Source of the DNA: Vitellaria paradoxa
Lineage: Eukaryota; Streptophyta; Magnoliopsida; Ericales; Sapotaceae
DNA: 64,000 nucleotides
Direction: 5' to 3'
Assembly: GCA_019916065.1 (NCBI GenBank)
Contig: CM034240.1
Location: 33,245,149 to 33,309,148, forward strand
Shown piece by piece: positions 37,006-46,885 of this stretch. Numbering within the stretch: the first letter of the stretch is position 1; each line of letters starts with the position of its first letter. The position numbers and the translations under genes were made by a program. The notes beneath the pieces are model-generated. The model saw only the letters and a program-made list of their open reading frames with translations, made no database searches and was not told where the DNA came from.

Positions 37006-38957
37006 CTAGAGTATGACAAAATGTAATGACACTGTGGCACTCACTCTCGGGAATGCATCTTCTAATAACTTGGTCTGGGCAATACTTGAACAAATATGGA
37101 TCATCCCAAAAAAATGCCACATATTCCTAAAGAACTTCTGTCTATCCAACTTAGTCCAATGAGTGGGTATTAGACTTGTAGCCAAGTAATTGGCTATGTC
37201 TGCAAACCAAGGCACCTTAGATGAGTCTACATGGAACAATTGTTCATCAGGAAAAGTTTCATTTATGGGAGGATTATATGATGCTAAGTCCTGACTTGGA
37301 ATCCTGGAGAGGTGGTCAGCTGCCACATTTTCAACCCCCTTCTTGTCTTTGATCTCTAAATCAAACTCCTGAAGTAAAAGAATCCACCTAATGAGTCTAG
37401 GCTTGGCATCAGGTTTGGTCAATAGGTATTTCAGCGCAGCATGGTCAGTATATACAATGACATGAGAACCCACAAGGTATGACCTAAACTTGTCCAATGC
37501 ATAGACTGCTACTAAGAGCTCCTTCTCAGTGGTTGTGTAATTCTTTTGTGCATCACTAAGAGTCTTGCTAGCATAATATAACACATGTGGTTTCTTTTCC
37601 TTCCTCTGGCCTAGGACTGCACCAATAGCATAGTCACTAGCATCACACATCAACTCAAAAGACAAGGTCCAATCAAGTGCTTGCAAAATTGGAGCTGAAG
37701 TAAGTAGACCTTTAAGTCTGTCAAATGAGGCTTGACACTTAGGTGTCCAATCAAAGGGAACATCTTGAGCTAACAGGTTGCATAGGGGTCTAGCTATGGC
37801 ACTGAAAGATGCAATGAACCTCCTATAAAAACCTGCATGACCCAAAAATGATCTAACATCCTTAACACATCTAGGGGTGGGTAAGTTTTGAATTATTTCC
37901 ACTTTGGCATTATCCACCTCTATCCCCCTAGCAGACACTATGTGACCAAGAACTATACTTTGAGTCACCATAAAGTGACATTTCTCCCAATTTAAAACCA
38001 AGTTCTTTTCTTCACATCTAGTCAAAACCTTCTCCAAATTTCCCAAGCACACATCAAAATCACTCCCATAAACTGAAAAGTCATCCATGAACACTTCAAG
38101 GAACTTTTTTGTAAAGTCACTAAACAAGCTCATCATATATCTCTAAAAAGTTGCAGGAGCATTGCAAAGACCAAAAGGCATACGCCTATATGCAAATGTG
38201 CCAAAGGGGTAAGTGAATGTGGTCTTCTCCTGGTCATCTAATGCAATCTCAATCTGATTATAACCAGAATACCCATCTAGAAAACAGTAAAATGCCGGCC
38301 ATGCCACTCTTTTCAATACCTGATCTAGGAATGGAAGAGGGAAATGATCCTTCCTTGTGACTGCATTCAATTTTCTGTAATCTATGCACATGCGCCATCC
38401 TGTTTGGATGCGCATAGGAACCAATTCCTCCTTCTCATTCTTTACCACAGTCACTCCAGATTAGGCACTACTTGAGTTGGGCTAACCCACTTAGAATCTG
38501 AAATGGGGTAGATAATTCCAGCATCCAATAGCTTAATTACCTCCCCTCTAACCACTTCTTTCATGTTAGGATTAAGCCTCTTTTGCATTTGCCTAATGGG
38601 CTTGACATTCTCCTCCAAAAATATCCTATGAGTGCAAATCAGTGGGCTAATTCTCTGTAGGTCTGCAATAGTCCAGCCTAAGGCCATTTTATGCTTTCTC
38701 AAGACCTCAACAATTCTATTCTCTTGATCAGAATTCAGCTGAGAAGAAACGACAGCTGGATAAGACTCTCCTTCACCCAAAAATACATATTTCAAGTCAA
38801 TAGGTAGAGGTTTTCTTTTAGGTATGGGTGGCTTTTCAAAAGATGGCTGAGACTTGACTATTGGTAGCTCTAAAGGTTCAAAACCAAGTCTCCAATTTTG
38901 CACTGACATAACAGACTTTGAATTTTGCTCAAAACTTTTCTCATCACAACTCTCCAA
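37006..38957 (-). pseudogene. Athila reverse transcriptase/RNase H (broken)
   Basis: This is the polymerase that copies the RNA into DNA. From the N-terminal end it shows GWTIADLQRISP and RLNPNMKEVV (38451-38957), the fingers/palm block WRMCIDYRKLN and RRMPFGLCNAPATF (38143-38454), then the catalytic FMDD (about 38079-38091) in [22 protein letters not shown] follows, then RNase H with [27 protein letters not shown] and [12 protein letters not shown], and the connecting ADHLSRI. It is broken by a small deletion causing a frameshift near 38452 (after QVVPN), by a TAG that replaces a Gln codon just after NAPATF (about 38143), and by the shift at 37006. The FMDD and RNase H acidic residues are preserved. 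Confidence 0.94.
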
Positions 38958-38981
38958 GTCACAATCATCAAGAAACTCAAC

Positions 38982-40013
38982 CTATTCACTGTTCACTAAA
39001 GCTCTCTCTAATGGATCATCAAAATATTCCCTATCAAAGTGCTCTTGAGTGAGAGTTTGAATCAAATCAACTTCCATTGACTCATCACAATCACTAGGCT
39101 GTTTTGTCACTTTGAAGATGTTTTTCTCAATTGTCATGTTGCCAAAAGAGAACTTAATGACTCCAGTTCTACAATTGATCAAGGCATTTGAGGTGGCTAA
39201 AAATGGTCTCCCTAAGATGACAGGGACAGCTGGTTGTGACCCTTGAATAGGCTGAGTGTCCAGCACTATAAAGTCTACAAGAAAAACAAAATGCTCCACT
39301 TGAATTAAGACATCCTCCACAATACCTCTAGGGACTTTGATTGACCTATCTGCTAGTTGTAATGTCACCCTAGTAGGTCTAAGTTCACCTAAACCAAGCT
39401 CTTGGTGAACAGTGAAAGGTCAGAGATTGACACTTGCACCCAAATCCAACAAAGCCTGATCTACCCTCTTATCCCCTATGATACAAGTAATAGTAGGACA
39501 ACCTTGATCCTTGTACTTGGATGGAGTTTTAAATTGCAAAATGGAACTCACTAGTTTAGTTAAAAATACTTTTTCTTTGACATTCATTTTCCTTTTTACA
39601 GTGCACAAGTCTTTCAAAAATTTTTCATAAGATGGATTTTGTTTTATGGCATCAAGCAAAGGAATATTGATTCTGACTTGTTTGAAAACCTCATAAATAT
39701 AAGAATTCTTATTCTCTTTCTTGCTTTTGTTCAATCTTTGAGGAAAAGGAAGTTTTGGAACAAATCCAGATCTGTCCATTTGGTTTACTCTTGAAATTTT
39801 TCCATTTTTAGAAACTTTTTCACTCTTTTCAAATTGTTTTTCATCAAAAACTTTGATTTTATTTTCAGAAATTTCATTTTTATTATCAGAAATTACCTGT
39901 TCTTCCTTCTGAATTCTGATTTCTTGCTCCTCTTTGCTCAAATTCTGCTGTTGTTCAAATTCTGCTCTGCTGTGCAGCTTGTTGCTTTCCAACTGCTCTT
40001 CATTCTTCTTCAT
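38982..40013 (-). pseudogene. Athila protease and gag-linker (broken)
   Basis: This is an aspartic protease that would process the polyprotein. The lysine/glutamate-rich linker (39420-40013, KKNEEQLESNK...) runs into the protease core with active-site motif LLDLGASVNL. The DLGAS form is usual in Athila in place of DTGA. A TGA at about 39420 falls right after VNL. The frame resumes with TLQLADRSIKVPRGIVED, the hydrophobic FIVLDTQP and the VPVILGRPFLATSNALI block (38982-39368). A stop at 38982 separates it from reverse transcriptase. Confidence 0.9.
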
Positions 40014-41642
40014 ATCTCCTTCATTTTCATCCTCTTATGGAATGTAGTCTGTTTTCAAAATTTGCTTTCCACTTCTAAAAGTTGATACAGCTTGTACATA
40101 CTCTAAATTCTCATTGGCACCTGAAGATGATGATTCACTAAAATGCACTTGGCCTATAAGATTTGGTTTTGGCTGAGATGGTAGCTTTCCCGATTCCCTT
40201 ATGGTCAGAGCTTAAGTGAGCTTTGATAATTGACTTCGAATGTCCTCCATTGCTCTATTTGTTTGCTCTTGGAACCTTGAATTTTGATTGTTGGTTCCAA
40301 TTTGTCCTTACATAAATTGTTGCAAAGTATCTTCCAATGATCTCTTGTGAGGTTGTTGATAAGAATTGGTGTTCTGTTGAGGTTAGAAAGGTTGGGAAGG
40401 AAATGATTGAGGTGGAAATGGTTGTTGGGGCTGGTATTGTTGATTTTGTGCCTCAGCTTTCCAAGAGGGATTCGAATGATTTCTGTACCCAAAATTGTAG
40501 GTATTCGAATATGGGTTATTTCATTGAGTGTAAGAATTCACCCCTTTCTTTGGATTAAAAGGTCTTGCTACTGGTGTGGGATTTGTTTGACCATAAAGGA
40601 CCTCTTCGAAAGCTGGAAGTGTAGGATAGTCATCTGTCCTATGATCTGGGGTTTCACAAAGCACACACTTCACTTCATTTCCCTTCAATGCTTGCTTCTT
40701 CTACTCCATTAATTCCATTTTTCTGGTCAATGTAGCCAATCGAGCTCCAAGATTATCTGTCTCGCTGAGATGGAATTTGCCTCTAGCATTTGAGCTGTCA
40801 AAAAAATCAGAAAAAGATGGGGAGACTACCTCCCACTACATAGTATTTTCAGCTAGTGAATCAAATAAGTGCAAAGCCTCTTCAGCAGTCTTATCATAAA
40901 ATTCACCATTGCACATAGTTGCAACAAGCATTTTCAAATTGGGAGTCAATGCATTGTGAAAGAAATTGACAATTCTCTAAGACTCAAAACCATGATGAGT
41001 ACAAGCTTGCAATAATTCTCTAAATCTTTCCCATGCTTGTGCAAATGTCTCATGAGGCTTACACACAAAATTCATGATTTGTTGTTGAAGAATCACTGTC
41101 CTATTTGCAGGAAAATACTTCTTTAAAAATTTAGTTTGCATTTCTCTCCAAGTTCCTATGGATCTAGGCTCAAGTGAATTCAACCACATTTTTGCTTTGT
41201 CTTTTAATGAAAATGGAAACAACTTGAGACGAACCATATCCTCATTAGCATTTCTATCCATACAAGTTCCACAAACATCTTCAAATTCTTTCATATGCAT
41301 GTAAGGATTTTCTGAGTCCATGCCATGAAAAGTGGGCAAAAGCTGAATTGTACCAGGTTTGAAGTTAAAATTCTGATGTCCAAGTGGAAGTATGATGCAA
41401 AAGGGTGTTGTTTGCCTAGCTGGATGAAGGTATTCACGAAGAGGTCTGAGAATATTTTGATCATTTTGATCATTCTCTCCTTGAACACTTCCCTTCGGCA
41501 AAGCAGATGGTGGTGGGTCCATTTGTGCAACAGAAAATTCAACTAGTGTACTAGATGGTGCAGATTCAATTAATTCAGCAAGAGATGATGGAATATGCAG
41601 TTCAGAATTAATTCCAATCAGCCTACCAGACCTTAAAAACAT
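40014..41642 (-). pseudogene. Athila gag (broken)
   Basis: This is a capsid/nucleocapsid protein. I choose the ATG at 41640-41642 (MFLRSGRLIG) because the upstream in-frame part reads through leader DNA. The retrotransposon-gag domain is clear at 40977-41500 (MWLNSLEPRSIGTWREMQTK, then LKKYFPANRT and ETFAQAWERFRELL). A TAG at 40977-40979 ends the frame. Further stops follow near 40840, 40705, 40540, 40390 and 40310. The zinc knuckle at about 40625-40670 reads CVLCETPDHRTDDY, so the last cysteine is now tyrosine. The tail is rich in Gln, Pro and Asn. Confidence 0.92.
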
Positions 41643-41975
41643 GCACAAAAATTCAGATTTGAAATAAAGCCAACCTAACCTCCAATCTCCACAAACAAAC
41701 CACCAATTCACAAAGAAATCAGTCTTATTCTCCACTAGAAGTTTGCAGTAGAAAGTTCAACAATTCGAATATTAGATGCAACAGATTCAAATCAGAAATT
41801 CAGAGATCAGATTGCAGGACTTCTAACACTAAAACTAACAACTAAAACCTATAAAAGTAGAAACAAAGATGGGACAAAGTTACCCAACGAATTGAGTGGC
41901 TCTGTCGTTGTAAAATAGGGGTGAGACTTGCTACCAATTGCTCCACAAATTCAAGACACCAATGCTTCTCAAAGG

Positions 41976-41993
41976 TCCCTAGCAACGGCGCCA
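41976..41993 (-). promoter_or_regulatory. Primer binding site of Athila (tRNA-Asp type)
   Basis: On the minus strand TGGCGCCGTTGCTAGGGA lies six bases after the 5' LTR. It matches the complement of the plant tRNA-Asp 3' end at 16 of 18 positions. Confidence 0.88.
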
Positions 41994-41999
41994 AAATTG

Positions 42000-43555
42000 T
42001 GCTTGTCGTTGCTCAATTACCTCACTCTTAATTACAAAATTCAAATTTAAGAACGCTGAGTAAAGAAAATTGAGACAAACTTCCCCCAAGTGCAAGGTGT
42101 GATTGTAGCACAAAATACTGGTGATTACCAGGTCGTTTCCACAGGGACCTAACGAGCAAATGAATGGTTGAATCTAATGGATTTGATTAGCAAAACAACG
42201 GCTCACAAGAATGTAAAACAGAAATGAAAATCTGATTTGGAAATGTTTATGGTTTTGAAAATGAGTTTTGAAATAAAAATTAAATTTACTCGGAAACTGA
42301 TATTTAAAAAGATGGGCAAGACAATTTCAATGCCTCTCCAAATCAATCTCAAAATGCCAAGAGTGTATCAATCATCAATCCTATTTGTTCCAATTTTTAA
42401 GAAAATAATTTCAATTAAAACAAGCCATGGATCAAACACATGATGTGCATAATCTATCTTAAGAACAATAGAGATTCTAAGTCTAGCAACTCTCATACAA
42501 ATTTGCAATGAAAGTTCTAAGTTAAGTAACCCCTATAAGCCCATTGATAGAATATGTAAATCAATGCCAATCGGACCTTGAATCAATGATGTCTAAAGTA
42601 ATTAGATACAAATAGAATTGATAAGCAAAGAACTCAAAATAAACCCATGAAGATCGGCATCTTGAGCATCATTGGAGAGGACATTGTCCTTGCCTTGGCC
42701 CAAGAATGATCTCAGCCGGTCATTCTCAGAAAATTAAGAACAAAAATAGAAAGATGGAAATGAAACATTTGAAATCTGAAATTTGGAATTGAAATTGAAT
42801 TGCAATTGAAAACAGCAGTTCAAATTAGAAATTGAAATTTAAGATTCAAAATCGAAGCTAAAGCAATAATAATGATGATAAAAAAAAGCTCTCCTCTTCT
42901 ACCTAAAAGAAAACTCTTAGACCTCTCTCTAGCTCTCTGTCTCTATATCTCCCTCTCTATAAACTCCTCCCGTGTGTATGTGCATGGGATGTGTGATGTC
43001 TCTCCCCCTTCCTTCTTAAAATTCCCTCTTCCGTTATGCAATTCGCTTCTGAATTACAAATTTGCCATTCCTTGATCTCAGGGTCATATCACATGGAGAG
43101 GTTATCGTCACGTGGATTCTGTTACTGAGATATATCCGATCATTCGAATGCTTTAAATCTATATTCGAATATGCACTTCCCTCCAGAATGTAATTCAGTC
43201 ACTAACAATATTCGAATATGCTAATCTTCGTATTCGAATATGGTCCTCTACTTCCAGAACTTCCAAAATAAGAATTTTAACCTTCTTGTGTTGAATGCAA
43301 GTAAAAATTCCACATTTTCTCAAAAAGCTTTGATCAACAAATGTAGTACACTTGGGATGTGTCCAGTACTTTCACATCTCTTCCTTGGTATCCTTAATGT
43401 GGCTTACATTACTTTTCTTCAAGGATAAAATCAACACATGGTTCATATTGGAGTAGTGGAGTGAAACTCTGCACAAAACACAGATTTTGTGTCATTTATG
43501 TGCCATATAAAGATGTAATTAAATACACAAATGTGTAACATTTGGAGTCCAATCA
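42000..43555 (-). repeat. 5' LTR of Athila
   Basis: This 1556-bp LTR differs from its partner by about 35 substitutions, one 33-bp segment and two single-base gaps (hand count). It would hold the promoter of the element and carries the same TATTCGAATA palindromes at about 43162-43243. Confidence 0.96.
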
Positions 43556-45026
43556 ATAACCAATATAAATAGGCCGATAAAGAAAATGCTATGAAGCTAG
43601 AATGGATAGGAATATATTGGCCATATATGATGAAACTGGAACACTTAGGAGGTGCATTTCTTCCTAAAATCACGGGAGTAGTATGGTAAGAAATGCTTCC
43701 CTAAGAACGTGTAGAAGTCGAAAATGTGCAAAAGTTGTCCCATGGGACCCACCTATTTATACTAGGAAGAAAGAAAGAGAAAGGGTTCCTCAACAAACAT
43801 TCCCATAGTGGACTTCCCTTTTACTTTCAACCGTTCTTGTTTTTAGCAGAAATAGGCGTAGCTATAATTTAATTTATTCTTCAATTTGTGTAAAGTCATT
43901 GAAGTCGTATTCATTTACAATTTTGATCACCTGTGTCCGTTCTTCTTTGGAGTTAAAAGCAGATATCCGTAAGTGGCTAGGATTTAGGTAAAATTGTAGC
44001 CTGTATTCACTTTATTAATGAAGTGCTTTCTTTTTTTGCTTACGTTTATCTGTGATTACTACATATATATTTATACACATAGAAACAAGAAAATCCCATA
44101 CTTTTGTCGATTGAGATATGTAATTTTGAACCTTTTTGTGGATTGTCTGGATCCAGGCACGCCCGTACTCACATGCAACAACACATTCAAGATAAAACCG
44201 TGAAAAAACGTGTGTTTGTTTGTTTCTGTCACAAACAGATATGTAAAATAATAAAAATTTAAAAAATTAATTTATTACATTATTTTTATTTTTATTTTTA
44301 CGACTAAAATTTATTAATTTTAATTTTATTTAATCTCAATTATCAAATTAAAATGAGAAAAGATGATGATAATATTTGAATTGAACTATAATTCTAAATT
44401 TATATAATAAAATAATTTAATTATTATTAAAATAAAAAATATAAAAATTGTAAACTTATTTATAACTCTAAAAGTGCATGCTATCAAATAATAATTTATC
44501 TTTTATTTTATTTGACAAAATTATGTTTATGTTACGATAAATATTATAATAAATTATAATTAGAATAAATGATAAATTAGATATAAAATTATAATAGATT
44601 TAAATAGATTTGGATTAAAAATATAAATATTTAATGTTGTAAAATTATATTTAACAAAATATATTTTACAATAATGCCTTATAGCTATCTAAAATGTATA
44701 ACTAAAATTTAAAATAAATTTATAAAATTATATTTGGTGAAAATATAGTTTTAATAAGATCTTAAAATTATCACTTAGTATTAATAATTTAAAAATTAAC
44801 ATAGTAATTAGTATAGATGATAAAAGAGGTAAGAATAAAAATTTCAAATAGATAAAAATTTCAATTTACAAAAAAATACACTATGCTTTTGTTAATTAAA
44901 ATTAGATTAACAATAGTTCCTGATTAAATAAAATTCTATTAGATAATTATAATAAAATAGAATTTAAATAGAGTTTAAATATTTAGTACACAAAAAATAA
45001 AAAATTTTAAGAACAATAAAAAAATT

Positions 45027-46731
45027 TTTCACGCCCCAAATTTTCCACAAACCTAGGAGCGTGAATAACAACCAAAAATCACCAAAACCATCAATCTAAA
45101 ATAATTAGAGCCAATTATGTTTAATAATAATGAACTAATAATCTCCAAACTTAGAAAAAATAAATAAATCCATCTCGAGTCTCCCAAATTGAGACATATA
45201 CAATAATCAAAATCCAATAAAGAAAATAAACAAAAAAAATATGCAGTTCTCTTCCTAAAATAAAATTAATGAGCTACTCAAAATATCAATTCTGCCTAAA
45301 CGGTCCTATCACGATCATCGTTTGGTGCAACACTTGCACCTGCATCAAAAGCGGTAGGGGCATGAGCATAATATATTAACGTATATTAAAATAATTAACT
45401 GGTGCTCTGAGAAAAATAAAAATTAAGTAAATCATGCACGGGTGTCCTAGCATAAATTTCTAACATGTCATGTCAACATACATCACATATCAAAAATATT
45501 TAAATTTAAAATATAAATATTTTGAACACAATGTAACATAAAATAAATTATTTTAACAATCCATACTATTAATCATTGGGTTAGGCATTGCTACCCAGTC
45601 AACCTATGCCTCATCCATAGGATACCAAAATATTAACTCACCAATGCTTCGTAGGTTACGAGCCTACTGGACACGATAACCAAACCCCGAGTGGGTTGTC
45701 GGTCTTTCACCAGTAGAGCTTTAAGCACCAACTACTTATCTCGGTACCTCTCACAACCCAAAACTAAAATCGTAAAATCAATGAATAAATAATTATTTAA
45801 TTATTCAAATCTAAAGCATACTTTAAAAATATTTTTTTCCTTATTCAAGATTTCATAATAAAACACAAATCTTAAAATTTAAATTTTTTTTTGTATCAGC
45901 TAAATTTTAATTCCTCAAAATCACAATCAATTTACACATACTTTTATAATGCACAAGACAGCCACCATCACATAATTTATCATGTAACAATAAATTAAAA
46001 TTTACAAAATTAAACCACACATAATTAATTTAATTTTTATTTCACTCTACCCCTACCTGAAATTAAATTTGAATTTGTTACGAAAAGAATACCCAATTTG
46101 CAATCACAACTCCCTGCCAGTCGCGACCTAAAAAAAAAAAACCAGTTGCCTTCTGCCAAAATCTGCGGCAAAGCTACCCCTTCTCTTTTCTTTTTCGTTC
46201 TTTCTTTTTTTAAACTCTTTGCCGAATCACTAGGGGTTTGTACATATATATATCTACACGGCTCTTACAAGAATCCAGATTGGATTCAAATTCTTTTTTT
46301 TTTTTTTTTACTGAACTAATTTACTTGGCATGCCTATACAAGTGGATAGCATGCTCAGGTGATCTTGGATCTTGATTCCATGTAGATTTCCAAGTTTACA
46401 CCTAGTAGACTCCTAATCACATACTAATCCGTGTAATATAGATAACATTATTATTTAGTAAACATATATATACATATGAATATTTATATAAGCACACATA
46501 ACAATGTGGACTAAAAAATATTTCATTAAATTAATAATTTATCAAAATTAAACTAAAATTTTACAATTCACAAAAATATTAAATACCAAAAAATCCTGAC
46601 ATAACCCGTGCATCCACAATAAAATTTCCATTTAATAAATGCCTCAAATTTTAAATCAACTAAATAATTTTTTTTACTAAATTAAATATTAATTAAAGAA
46701 ATTAGCAAGAATTAAAATTTATGGGTCATCA
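45027..46731 (-). repeat. LTR of a truncated gypsy-type element
   Basis: On the minus strand this begins TGATGACCCATAAATT and ends GGGGCGTGAAA, with the terminal CA apparently mutated. It is flanked on the right by a polypurine tract (46732-46752), not by a duplication of the left flank. It is therefore the 3' LTR of an element whose interior lay to the right and has been replaced by 46886 onward. A block near 45600-45720 is shared with the Tekay-like LTRs. Confidence 0.6.
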
Positions 46732-46885
46732 CATCCTACCCTCCTTCAAATATTCAAAAGAAGATGAATAGGCTCACACAAACCAGCTTAGGCGCACAAG
46801 CCTTCCTTCACTAGATTCAAACTTTAGTCTCTATTTTATGTATTCTAATTTCCTAATCTCATTTTTCATTATTCAATGCCAAAAC
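46732..46885 (-). other. Polypurine tract and short internal remnant
   Basis: On the minus strand GAAGGAGGGTAGGATG abuts the LTR at 45027-46731, as a polypurine tract should. The remaining 130 bp shows no coding motif and ends where the next element starts. Confidence 0.55.

Larger units (their letters stand above)
31405..43555 (-). mobile_element. Athila-lineage LTR retrotransposon, full length, defective
   Basis: This 12.15-kb element has two LTRs (31405-32927 and 42000-43555), a tRNA-Asp type primer site, gag, protease, reverse transcriptase/RNase H, integrase, a long 3' noncoding part and a polypurine tract. The flanking 5-bp repeat is ACAAC (31400-31404) and ATAAC (43556-43560), one mismatch. 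Every coding domain has at least one stop or frameshift, so it cannot encode a working polyprotein. By hand count about 35 substitutions separate the LTRs over about 1.52 kb (about 2.3%), which makes it the youngest large element here. The Athila assignment rests on primer type, polymerase motifs and the long 3' region. Confidence 0.95.
17398..44237 (+). mobile_element. Tat-like non-autonomous LTR retrotransposon carrying nested elements
   Basis: The element is defined by two 951-bp LTRs and a perfect 5-bp duplication GATAT (17393-17397 and 44238-44242). In order it contains a 5' LTR, primer site, broken gag (plus strand), an antisense PMD-type gene, a polypurine tract and a 3' LTR. No protease, reverse transcriptase or integrase of its own is visible, so it would need help in trans. 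A copia element (18968-26727) is inserted in gag and an Athila (31405-43555) in the 3' LTR. Once those are removed it is about 6.9 kb. The Tat assignment rests on the gag type and the antisense ORF. Confidence 0.85.
31131..44237 (+). repeat. 3' LTR of Tat-like element, split by Athila
   Basis: The LTR is present as 31131-31404 (274 bp) and 43561-44237 (677 bp). Together these make 951 bp, the same as the left LTR. The Athila and its duplicated 5 bp occupy the gap. It starts TGTTTATCCC and ends CACAAACA. Confidence 0.92.
17114..45026 (-). mobile_element. Helitron-family copy 3, split by the Tat-like element
   Basis: This copy has the best-preserved terminus of the family. On the minus strand there is a CCGTG-CATCA-CACGG hairpin, then GCTTAATCA and CTAG (17114-17117), followed by T. 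Only 17114-17397 and 44243-45026 belong to the Helitron. Everything between is the LTR element 17398-44237 plus its duplicated GATAT. Sequence on the two sides aligns in order with copy 2 (about 14318-15400). The rest is lost at the LTR starting at 45027. Confidence 0.65.

Noticed and set aside
31131..43560. Athila flanks as a single unrelated gap between two elements
   Set aside because: The flanks rejoin exactly into the 951-bp LTR seen at 17398-18348, so it is an insertion and not a boundary.
45027..46731. Solo LTR with target duplication
   Set aside because: The flanks do not match, and a polypurine tract abuts the right side, so it is one LTR of a truncated element.
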